From CAZVXI01 sp964631295 (GTDB lineage Bacteria > Planctomycetota > Phycisphaerae > Phycisphaerales > SM1A02): a stretch of 31,647 nt of DNA. The DNA lies in the NCBI GenBank assembly GCA_964631295.1, contig CAZVXI010000020.1, forward strand, positions 1 to 31,647. The letters are read 5' to 3'. This document shows, one piece after another, positions 24,571-31,647 of this stretch (its first letter is position 1; each line of letters begins with the position of its first letter). Made by a program: the position numbers and the translations under genes. The notes beneath the pieces were generated by a model. The model saw only the letters and a program-made list of their open reading frames with translations. It searched no databases and was not told where the DNA came from.

Positions 24571-26895
24571 TCAAATAACAGTCATCGGGTCGACATCAAT
24601 CACCATTGATGCGCCCGAAGCGATCAATCCCTGATCCCGTGCATCGCGCAAGACCTGCTGAATGGCTGCCGCGGTCGAGCCCACGAGCAGAATCTGCTGA
24701 CGATGCCGGCCGGCGATGCGGGCGATCGCACAGGGTGCCGGCCCGCGAACGTCGATCGCAAAATCCGCGGCAATCTCGCACAGGCCGCGAGTCACGGTTG
24801 TTGCCCGTTCGACGCATTGGGGGAGTTGTTCGTCGCGCACAATGATGCGAGCCATGCGCGTCACCGGCGGCAGCCCGGCTGCAGCGCGATCCGCGAGTTC
24901 GGCTGATGCGAACGACTCATAGTCATGCCGCGCAGCCAGGGCGATTGGCGGCAAATCGGGCTGGAAGGTCTGCACAATGACCTGGCCGGGCGCTGCGCGG
25001 CCCGTCCGACCTGAGACCTGACTGACGAGTTGGAAGGTGCGCTCGCTCGCGCGGAAGTCCGGCAGATTGATCGCGGTGTCCGCATTGACGACGCCGACGA
25101 GTCGGACGCCCGCGAAGTCCAGCCCCTTGGAGATCATCTGCGTTCCGAGAAGCATGCGGACTTCGCCGCAGCCGAAGCGGCTGAGGGCGTCATGAAAGTG
25201 CGCTGCGCTGTGCATGGTGTCCGAATCAAGTCGAAGCAGCGTGTTGCCAGACTCCAGTTGTGGGAACTTGCGTTCGAGTTCGTGCTCGACGCGTTGTGTG
25301 CCAAGCCCGAAGGTATTGACGCGCTTGCCGCACATCGGGCACTGCTCGGGGAGGCGCTGCTGGGCGTCGCAATGATGGCAACGCACATATCCGCCGCGAG
25401 GAAGATCCCGCTGGACATGGTACACCATCGTGACATCACACTCATCGCAAGTCATCAGCCAGCCGCAACGGTGGTCGGGACAGGTGATGTAGTTGGCGTA
25501 GCCGCGACGATTGAGAAGCAGCAGAATCTGACCGCCCGTATCAAGTGTGCGAGCGATTGCCGTCTCAAGTGTGGGGCCAAGCAGATGCACCTGTCGATCA
25601 GGTGGTCGGCGGCGCCGCTCTTCCGCAAGGTCAACGACCTGCACGGGTGGCATGCGCAAGCCTGCGACACGCTCCGGGAGTCGATGCACGTGCCAGAGCG
25701 AATCCGGGTGTGTGGCGTTATGCCACGTCTCGAGCGCGGGTGTGGCGCTTCCGGCGATGATCGGGCATTGGGCTGTTTGTGCGCGGCGAATCGCGACATC
25801 GCGCCCGTGATATCGTGGGGCCTGATCCTGCTTGTATGAGTGATCGTGTTCTTCATCCACGATGATCAGGCCGAGATCTGCATCGTCGATTGGCGCGAAA
25901 ATCGCGGAACGCGCGCCGATGATGATGTGCGCTTCGCCGGATCGCACGAGCGTCCATTGCTGGTTTCGTTGTGCAGCGGTCAAGCCCGAATGCAGGATCG
26001 CAACACGTTCGTTGGGAAAGCGTCCAAGCAGTCGGCCGGCAGTCTGGGGTGTCAGCGAGATTTCCGGCACGAGCACGAGCGCGACCTTCCCGCGCGCGAG
26101 CGTGTCTTTGATGATCCGGATGTAGACTTCTGTTTTGCCCGAGCCGGTCACGCCGAACAGCAGGTGTCGCGAGAAGCCGCCTCCCGCAATGGATTTGGTG
26201 ATGCACTCGACCGCCATTGCCTGGGCTTGCGTGAGTTGCGCGGGTTCGCGTGCGTCGAGTGCATGTTCGCGCCATGCGGCCTCAACGCTGGAGCGGTTCT
26301 CGACAACGAGGTATCCCTTCCTGACGAGACTGCGAATCGGTGCGGTGGTCTTGACTCCCGCGTGACTGGCAAGTTCCCGCATCTCAATAGGCCGAGGTAT
26401 TTTGCTGCTGTTCAGGGCTTCCAGAACTGCGCGCTGCTGCGGCGACATGCGCCCGTGTTTCTCATTCGGGGCCGGCTCGGCAAGATCGATCATGCGGTGT
26501 CGCACCACGCCGGTTTGTTTTCGCACAGCCGCGGGCAGCATGGAAGCGAGCGTGACGCCGATCGGGCAGCAGTAATACCCGCTTATCCAGCGAGCCAGGT
26601 CAATCAACGAAGTGGGAAGGGCGGTTGCGAGGTCATCGCGCTTCAGAATCGGCTTGATCCGATCGACTTCGATCTCGGGCGGGTCAGATTGGCGCGAGAT
26701 GACGTAGCCATCTGTCGCACGATTTCCGCCTCCGAGCGGCACGCGAACGCGCTCACCGACGGCGAGATCAGCCATCGTCTCCGGGATCAGGTATGTCAGC
26801 CCGTCGGGGAACTGATCGATGGCGCGATCGACCGCCACGGCTGCAAACCCGGCAGCGCGTAGCGGTGGCTCATCAAACAGTCCTCGTGGCGACAT
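24571..26895 (-). CDS. priA: Primosomal protein N' (replication restart helicase PriA)
   Basis: PriA recognises stalled or D-loop forks and reloads the replicative helicase. The 774 residues hold the N-terminal 3'-end-binding domain (VAVDRAIDQFPDGLTY at ~20-34), a winged helix, then a superfamily 2 helicase: Walker A GVTGSGKT (248-255), DEEH (347-350), SATPALETW, and the lobe-2 motifs MISKGLDF and VSGRTGRA. A zinc-binding insert with eight cysteines lies between ~472 and 522 (the CDEC and CPMC pairs are clear). The start at 26895 gives the normal N terminus; the open frame extends 33 codons upstream into an Arg-rich stretch overlapping no known motif. It follows the repeat-protein gene by 35 nt. 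Confidence 0.97.
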   Translation of the reverse strand: MSPRGLFDEPPLRAAGFAAVAVDRAIDQFPDGLTYLIPETMADLAVGERVRVPLGGGNRATDGYVISRQSDPPEIEVDRIKPILKRDDLATALPTSLIDLARWISGYYCCPIGVTLASMLPAAVRKQTGVVRHRMIDLAEPAPNEKHGRMSPQQRAVLEALNSSKIPRPIEMRELASHAGVKTTAPIRSLVRKGYLVVENRSSVEAAWREHALDAREPAQLTQAQAMAVECITKSIAGGGFSRHLLFGVTGSGKTEVYIRIIKDTLARGKVALVLVPEISLTPQTAGRLLGRFPNERVAILHSGLTAAQRNQQWTLVRSGEAHIIIGARSAIFAPIDDADLGLIIVDEEHDHSYKQDQAPRYHGRDVAIRRAQTAQCPIIAGSATPALETWHNATHPDSLWHVHRLPERVAGLRMPPVQVVDLAEERRRRPPDRQVHLLGPTLETAIARTLDTGGQILLLLNRRGYANYITCPDHRCGWLMTCDECDVTMVYHVQRDLPRGGYVRCHHCDAQQRLPEQCPMCGKRVNTFGLGTQRVEHELERKFPQLESGNTLLRLDSDTMHSAAHFHDALSRFGCGEVRMLLGTQMISKGLDFAGVRLVGVVNADTAINLPDFRASERTFQLVSQVSGRTGRAAPGQVIVQTFQPDLPPIALAARHDYESFASAELADRAAAGLPPVTRMARIIVRDEQLPQCVERATTVTRGLCEIAADFAIDVRGPAPCAIARIAGRHRQQILLVGSTAAAIQQVLRDARDQGLIASGASMVIDVDPMTVI

Positions 26896-26930
26896 GCCCC
26901 ATGCTACGCCGACGTGTCCGCGAGCGCGCG

Positions 26931-28478
26931 TCAGGGACAGTCGGTGCCCCAGTTGGAGAGCACTTCGAGCAGATCGCCAAGCCCGACGTTGCAATCGCCA
27001 TCGAGATCAGCGCCACAGCCCGGTGGGCACGGCGGGTCGCATGCGCCCCAGCCAGAGAGCACGCCGAGCAGGTCGCCGAGTCCGACAATGTTGTCGCCAT
27101 CGACGTCGCCATCGCACAGATCGTCTTCGCACACATCAGGGATACCGTTGCCGTTCGCGTCAGCGCCGGTGATCGCCTGGTACTCGATGCTCATCGTAAT
27201 GGAGGAGTCACACAGTACCGGATCAGGATCGACAGCGTCACTGGGGTCGAGTTCGAACGAGGTAACAGCAGCCGCACCGCGCTGGCTCGGTGGGACGTCG
27301 AGGAAGTTGTTGAAGTCGGCTGCGCTGAGCACGATGTGTCCAACAATCGGTTCAGCAGAACAATCCTGGCCGCCTACTTCGAATATCGTGCCGATCAGAA
27401 TCTCATTCATGTGCACGTCGATTGTCTCGACAGGTGCTCCGAAGTCGCCGATCGCTTCGAACGTGAACAGAACGCTGCCGCCAGCTTCGGCAAGGTCGCT
27501 AAAGTCGACAGATTTCGACTCTCCCGACCCGATGGGCGCGAGCGTTGGTGACGAAAGGTTGACGAGCGCAACCTGACAAACATCAAGTTGCCCGTTCTCA
27601 TCGCAGTCTTCGGCCACGCCGCTGGCCAGGTCGCATGAGTCGGGAATGCCGTTCTCGTTGCAATCGGGGGTCAGCCCCAGGTCGATTTCACAACTGTCCG
27701 GAATGAGATTGCCGTTACAGTCGAGCAGTGTGCCGGCAGCGATGTCGCAGGCATCGGGGATACCGTTGGCATTGCAATCCGGGTCGCACTCATCGGGAAC
27801 GCCGTTGAGGTCGCAGTCCTCGCTCGTGCCATCGTCAATGTCGCACTGGTCGAAGAGGCCGTTCATGTTGCAATCCGGTCCGCCGTTCCCCGCGATCGCG
27901 TCACAGAGATCGGGAATGCCGTTGTTGTTGCAGTCGTTGTCGAGTCCGAACAGGATGTCGCATTCGTCGGGCAGCCCGTTGGTGTTGCAATCCTCCGATG
28001 CGCCGGTGCTCAGGTCGATGTCGTCGGGGACGCCGTTGCTGTTGCAATCGGGATCGCACTCATCAGGGAACTCATTGCCGTTGAGATCCTCCGAGAAGCC
28101 GCTTTGCACATCGCACACATCTGGGATGCCGTTGCCATTACAGTCAGAAGCAAGCCCGAGGTCGATGTCACACTCATCCGGGACCTCATTGCCGTTGCAG
28201 TCGACGCTCGATCCGAAAGCGACATCGCAGACATCCGGGACGCCGTTTTCGTTGCAGTCCATGCTCGTGCCGGACGCGATATCGCACTCGTCAGGGACGC
28301 CGTTGCCATTGCAGTCCTGGCTGGTGCCTTCATTGATGTCGACCGTATCTTCGATGCCGTTGCCGTTGCAGTCGAGCGCGGCGGCAGACACAGCGAAGAG
28401 GGCGACACAGGTCATGCAGACAGAGACATGAAAAAGGACGCTGGAGTTGCGTCCTGCACGAAATCGTCGCGCAGACAT
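26931..28478 (-). CDS. Secreted protein with thrombospondin-3-like Ca-binding repeats and dockerin-like tail
   Basis: A 515-residue exported protein. A signal peptide (residues ~1-34, VCMTCVALFAVSAAA) is followed by 15 tandem units of the pattern DCNxNGxPDxCD plus a 5-7 residue spacer (36-302). The D-x-N-x-N-G-x-x-D spacing matches calcium-binding type 3 repeats, with a Cys pair in most units. A globular domain of ~150 residues follows (VDFSDLAEAGGSVLFTFEAIG ...), then one more repeat (DANGNGIPDVCED) and two copies of DGDxxVGLGDLLxVLSxWG, a dockerin-like C terminus common in planctomycete exported proteins. GGGAG 7 nt upstream fixes the start at 28478. It is likely a calcium-stabilised surface or matrix protein; partner unknown. 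Confidence 0.88.
   Translation of the reverse strand: MSARRFRAGRNSSVLFHVSVCMTCVALFAVSAAALDCNGNGIEDTVDINEGTSQDCNGNGVPDECDIASGTSMDCNENGVPDVCDVAFGSSVDCNGNEVPDECDIDLGLASDCNGNGIPDVCDVQSGFSEDLNGNEFPDECDPDCNSNGVPDDIDLSTGASEDCNTNGLPDECDILFGLDNDCNNNGIPDLCDAIAGNGGPDCNMNGLFDQCDIDDGTSEDCDLNGVPDECDPDCNANGIPDACDIAAGTLLDCNGNLIPDSCEIDLGLTPDCNENGIPDSCDLASGVAEDCDENGQLDVCQVALVNLSSPTLAPIGSGESKSVDFSDLAEAGGSVLFTFEAIGDFGAPVETIDVHMNEILIGTIFEVGGQDCSAEPIVGHIVLSAADFNNFLDVPPSQRGAAAVTSFELDPSDAVDPDPVLCDSSITMSIEYQAITGADANGNGIPDVCEDDLCDGDVDGDNIVGLGDLLGVLSGWGACDPPCPPGCGADLDGDCNVGLGDLLEVLSNWGTDCP
27573..28373 (-). repeat. Tandem 57-bp coding repeats (15 units of ~19 residues)
   Basis: The repeats encode DCNxNGxPDxCD units. 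Thirteen units follow a 19- or 20-residue register (the last is cut to 12), while units 6 and 11 are only 13 residues and end in CDP, which suggests a higher-order block of about five units. Codons vary between units, so the array is old and diverged rather than freshly expanded. Confidence 0.9.
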
Positions 28479-28804
28479 CGATTTCTCCCACTTCAGCGCG
28501 GCGATGACCATTCCACCCGCGCGAACCTTGGACGGAAACTGCCGCCCACATCGCTGAAGAGTCGCGACCCTGCGATTATCTGGGATGCCGGCTGAGACCG
28601 CGTCGTGGCGGCTCGCCAACATACCTGCCCGCACTTCCGTCAGGCCACCCTTCAAGCACCCATCGAATCGTGAATTTATCATGATTGGGCAGAATCTGCG
28701 AGCGAATTCCCATTCTTCGCGAAATGTGAAAATAGGGGGATTTGACTGCGGGTAACCGGGCGGTTTGAAGCCCGCAATTCGGGATCAGGCTACCATTCGG
28801 CCCA
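28479..28804. other. Divergent intergenic region between repeat-protein gene and carA
   Basis: This 326-bp gap should hold the promoters of both flanking genes. I see TTGACT at 28742-28747, a small hairpin CGGGC/GCCCG around 28758-28774 just ahead of carA, and an AT-richer patch near 28671-28690, but no -35/-10 pair with acceptable spacing on either strand. No ORF here looks like a real gene. Confidence 0.5.
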
Positions 28805-30004
28805 ATGACACGACACGAGCCACAGGTTGCCCGGTTGGCCCTCGAAGACGGGGCCGTCTTCGCAGGCGTGGGATTTGGTGCCGGGTGCGACCCTGGGCGG
28901 GCCGCGTCCGGTGAGGTGGTATTCAATACTGCAATGTCCGGCTACCAGGAGTCGCTCACCGATCCGAGCTATTCCGGCCAGATTTTGACAATGACCAACC
29001 CGCTGATCGGCAACTACGGCGTGTCGCGCGACGATGCCGAATCCAAGCGGGTTCACGTCGCGGGATTCGTCGTCAGGGAGTTGGCTCGCCTGCGATCCAG
29101 TTATCGTGCGTTCGACGACCTGTCTCACTGGCTCGCCGAGAACGGGGTGATTGGTATTGCGGAGATCGACACGCGGGCTCTTGTTCGCCGGCTTCGCTCG
29201 GAGGGAGCGATGCGCGGGGTGCTCTCCACCGAATCTGGAGTGACCGATTTTGATCTCGTCGGTCGTGCGAGGTCAATCGCGTCGATGCAAGGCCAGAACC
29301 TCGCGCAAGCCGTCTCGTGCGGAACCGCCTCGGAGTGGCGCACCACCTTCGATGTGTCAGGCTTCGGAGAAATGGAAGGTTCACCAGAAGGCCCGCTCGT
29401 GCTCGCGCTCGATTGCGGCGCCAAGCGAAACATCCTGAGGTATCTGGTCGATCGCGGCTGTCGAGTCAGATTGATTCCATTTGATATGTCGGCTGCGGAG
29501 ATTCGCGCTGCCCGGCCGGACGGCCTGTTCATCAGCAACGGGCCTGGCGATCCGGCGGCGGTTGAGGCGACCATGGCCACATTGCGTGATATTGCAGGCG
29601 ATGTACCCACCTTCGGCATCTGCCTCGGTCATCAGTTGCTCGCGCTGGCAGCGGGGGCAACGACGTATAAACTCAAGTTCGGCCATCGCGGCGCGAATCA
29701 GCCGGTACGGAATCTGCTCACCTCACGAGTTGAGATTACGAGCCAGAATCACGGTTTTTGTGTGAATCGCGAGTCGCTTGAAGCAGCGGGCCTCATCGAG
29801 ACACATCGGCATCTGAATGACAATACCGTTGCGGGATTTGCCGATCCGGGCCAGCCCATCCTCGCGGTGCAGTATCACCCGGAAGCATCTCCCGGGCCTC
29901 ACGATTCAGCATATCTGTTCGACTGGTTCGCCGAGATGATGCGGCTCGGCCGCCCGCTCACGGCTGATGAGGTCAGCCGGTTGCAGGGTCAACTCGTGGC
30001 GTGA
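28805..30004 (+). CDS. carA: Carbamoyl-phosphate synthase small subunit (glutaminase)
   Basis: CarA hydrolyses glutamine and channels ammonia to CarB for carbamoyl phosphate, feeding pyrimidine and arginine synthesis. The 399-residue protein has the CarA-specific N-terminal domain (SGEVVFNTAMSGYQES, 35-50; GVIGIAEIDTRALVRRLR) and a class I glutamine amidotransferase domain with FISNGPGDP (242-250), nucleophile Cys273 in GICLGHQ, and His358/Glu360 in QYHPE. KFGHRGANQPV is also diagnostic. The ATG at 28805 gives the standard N terminus. carB is not adjacent: the next gene on the same strand, 244 nt away, is unrelated. Confidence 0.97.
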   Translation: MTRHEPQVARLALEDGAVFAGVGFGAGCDPGRAASGEVVFNTAMSGYQESLTDPSYSGQILTMTNPLIGNYGVSRDDAESKRVHVAGFVVRELARLRSSYRAFDDLSHWLAENGVIGIAEIDTRALVRRLRSEGAMRGVLSTESGVTDFDLVGRARSIASMQGQNLAQAVSCGTASEWRTTFDVSGFGEMEGSPEGPLVLALDCGAKRNILRYLVDRGCRVRLIPFDMSAAEIRAARPDGLFISNGPGDPAAVEATMATLRDIAGDVPTFGICLGHQLLALAAGATTYKLKFGHRGANQPVRNLLTSRVEITSQNHGFCVNRESLEAAGLIETHRHLNDNTVAGFADPGQPILAVQYHPEASPGPHDSAYLFDWFAEMMRLGRPLTADEVSRLQGQLVA

Positions 30005-30248
30005 GTTGCCACGATGTGCTTCGCGACAGCCCGAACAAAGTGCCAAATCTGAACGGATCATTCGTGACCAACCGACACAACTGCGGCGGGGTGGGTTGCA
30101 TGGACTTTGTGCCCGAAGTAGTCTTTCCGCTTATCTAGTTCTGAACGAAGCCGATTCCGCCTGTCGTAGCCATTTCTGGCAGGGCGGAGTACGGATGGAT
30201 TGGTGTTCTCGCAGACAGCGCACGTGCTGGACGTTTCAGGAGGTTCGC

Positions 30249-31647
30249 ATGAACAGGATTGTGCAACGAGGCCTTGGAGCCGGACTGCTTGTCGGGGCAA
30301 TGACCATCGCATGGTCAGGGCCGATGACTCAGTCGGCTTCAGCAGTCAGCACCTGGCAGGATCAGGATCGCCTGCAGGAATTGCTGAATGAGGCCGCTGT
30401 CCACATGGAAGCGGGCAGATGGCGACAAGCAGCCGACGCATACAGCGCAGCGCTGCAACTTGATCCGAACAATGCAGCGGCGATGGACGGCCTGCAAGCA
30501 GCCCGCACACAACTTGATGTTGGCAGCGGATTGCAGGATGTTGATCAGCAGCAGGAACTCATGCGCCAACAGGCGATTGCTGAGTATCAGGATTCGTACT
30601 CACGCGCGCAGCAGTTGCTGAATGAGAAAGACTTCAACGGCGCGCGCAATGAGATTCTCACAGCTCGTATCAGGCTCAGCCGCGCAAGGCAGTACCTGAG
30701 TGAATCTGAGTTTGATCGCTTCAACCGGCAGGCCGGCGATTTGATCGATCAGATCGATAACGCTGAGGAGATCGAACGCGTCGCGCGGGAAACGCAGCGC
30801 GAAGAGGAAATCATGGCTGCACGCAAGGCCGAGGAGGACCGCCAGCGCCGCGAACGGCAGCGCATCATTCAGGAGAACCTCCGCCGAGTGCGTCAACTCC
30901 AGTTGGAGATGAAGTACCCTGAAGCGCTGGAAGTGATCGATGAGATTCTGTTCCTCGACGAACTCAATCCCTCAGCGCTCGCGCTCAAGGATGTGATCCT
31001 TCAGAATGAGCGGTATCTCGAGTATCTCGAACTGCAACAGCGAAAAGAATTCGGCGTCGCCGATCTTTCGATTCAGGTGCAGGAGTCGTTGATCCCACCC
31101 TCCGAGAACATCTCGGGCCCGGGCAATCGTGGCACAAATGACATACTCACCTATCCGGCAGACTGGCGGCAGGTCAGCCTGCTCCGGCGCAATGACACCG
31201 GGTGGCAGGAAGCCCCGGCTGACCGGGCCGTGCTCAACAAGCTTGGAAGCACCGCCATTCCTGTCGACTTCCAGAACAACACGTTTGAGCAGGTCGTTGC
31301 TTTCCTCGGGCAGGTGACCGGCCTGAAGATTTACGTCGACTGGAAAGCACTCGACTTCATCGGCATCAGCCGTGATGACGAAGTGAACCTCCAGCTTGAC
31401 GAAGTGCCGGTCCAGATTGCACTCGAACGAATCCTTGAACAGATCGGCGACGATCTCGATCGACCACAGTGGTCGGTCGAAGGCGGCATTCTGACCGTCA
31501 GCAGTGAAGATCAACTGCGAAAGAACACCGTCACGATCGTCTACGACATCCGCGACCTTCTGTTTGAAGTGCCGTACTTTGACAACGCGCCTTCGCTCGA
31601 CCTTGATTCAGCCCTGAACCAGGGTGGCAATCAGGGTGGCGGTGGTG
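30249..31647 (+). CDS. TPR and secretin-N-type exported protein (GspD/PilQ-like), 3' truncated by window
   Basis: The frame is open for 466 codons and runs off the right edge. GGAGG lies 5 nt before the ATG. A signal peptide (GLGAGLLVGAMTIAWSGP, ending near SASA ~33) is followed by a TPR unit (~45-85, EAGRWRQAADAYSAALQLDP), a charged coiled coil (~105-225) and a second TPR-like unit (YPEALEVIDEILFLDELNP). From ~330 comes an STN/secretin-N-like module (TAIPVDFQNNTFEQVVAFLGQV, VNLQLDEVPVQIALERIL) and an Asn/Gly-rich linker begins at the edge. In planctomycetes such proteins often continue into a type II/IV secretin barrel, which would lie beyond the window. The secretin call is therefore provisional. 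The 244-bp gap upstream shows no gene. Confidence 0.75.
   Translation, partial: MNRIVQRGLGAGLLVGAMTIAWSGPMTQSASAVSTWQDQDRLQELLNEAAVHMEAGRWRQAADAYSAALQLDPNNAAAMDGLQAARTQLDVGSGLQDVDQQQELMRQQAIAEYQDSYSRAQQLLNEKDFNGARNEILTARIRLSRARQYLSESEFDRFNRQAGDLIDQIDNAEEIERVARETQREEEIMAARKAEEDRQRRERQRIIQENLRRVRQLQLEMKYPEALEVIDEILFLDELNPSALALKDVILQNERYLEYLELQQRKEFGVADLSIQVQESLIPPSENISGPGNRGTNDILTYPADWRQVSLLRRNDTGWQEAPADRAVLNKLGSTAIPVDFQNNTFEQVVAFLGQVTGLKIYVDWKALDFIGISRDDEVNLQLDEVPVQIALERILEQIGDDLDRPQWSVEGGILTVSSEDQLRKNTVTIVYDIRDLLFEVPYFDNAPSLDLDSALNQGGNQGGGG

Noticed and set aside
25840..26862. 340-residue plus-strand ORF opposite priA
   Set aside because: Antisense shadow of a strongly conserved helicase gene; its translation shows no domain and has no plausible start signal. 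The same applies to 25030-25839 and 22769-23485.
27573..28373. Regularly spaced repeats resembling a CRISPR-like array
   Set aside because: Period and variation follow codons of an in-frame protein repeat; there are no constant repeats with unique spacers and no cas genes.
27646..28431. 261-residue plus-strand ORF with regular SGxPLxLQS repeats
   Set aside because: It is the antisense image of the DCNGNGIPDECD repeats; the minus-strand frame has a signal peptide, ribosome-binding site and known domains.

Overview
The window looks like a chromosomal segment from a planctomycete, most likely of the Phycisphaerae type. The clues are a secreted protein made of DCNGNGxPDxCD repeats ending in a duplicated GLGDLLxVLSxWG dockerin-like tail, a PEP-CTERM-like end (PTPGALALFG), an LptD-type outer-membrane protein, and peptidoglycan and division genes beside a TPR/secretin-type protein. 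This lineage call is inference from gene style. There are 24 recognisable coding regions, one of them running off the right edge. I see no rRNA, tRNA, CRISPR array or intact insertion sequence.

Layout. 143-2032 (minus) is a small operon of 4-TM membrane protein, XRE regulator and secreted esterase, behind a good sigma70-type promoter with an inverted repeat at the predicted start of transcription. 2275-7360 (minus) is a housekeeping run, ribH-nusB-ftsY-lptD. 7435-8858 (plus) is a BlaI-type repressor with two operator palindromes 21 bp apart, followed by a broken M56 (BlaR1-like) sensor fused to a PEP-CTERM-type protein fragment. 8886-13351 (plus) holds a UbiA-type membrane protein, an NtrC-type sigma54 activator, a FkbM-like methyltransferase and an MtfA-like metallopeptidase. 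13425-14846 (minus) is an exported ClpP-fold protein with a long coiled coil. 15027-19113 (minus) is an abbreviated division/wall cluster, rsmH-LysM-ftsL-like-ftsI. 19176-20201 (plus) is a lipoprotein-type SppA protease whose stop abuts that of sucB. 20202-28478 (minus) carries sucB, sucA, priA and the repeat protein. 28805-31647 (plus) carries carA and the start of a TPR/secretin-like protein.

Much of the window is core metabolism and cell biology: TCA cycle E1/E2, pyrimidine/arginine supply, riboflavin, replication restart, SRP targeting, outer-membrane assembly and septal peptidoglycan. The most unusual items are the orphaned BlaI circuit whose sensor has become a chimera, the exported coiled-coil ClpP-like protein, the LysM membrane protein inserted between rsmH and the ftsL-like gene, and the XRE/membrane/esterase operon with its candidate operator. 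Nothing here amounts to a clear, complete new defence or mobile system.
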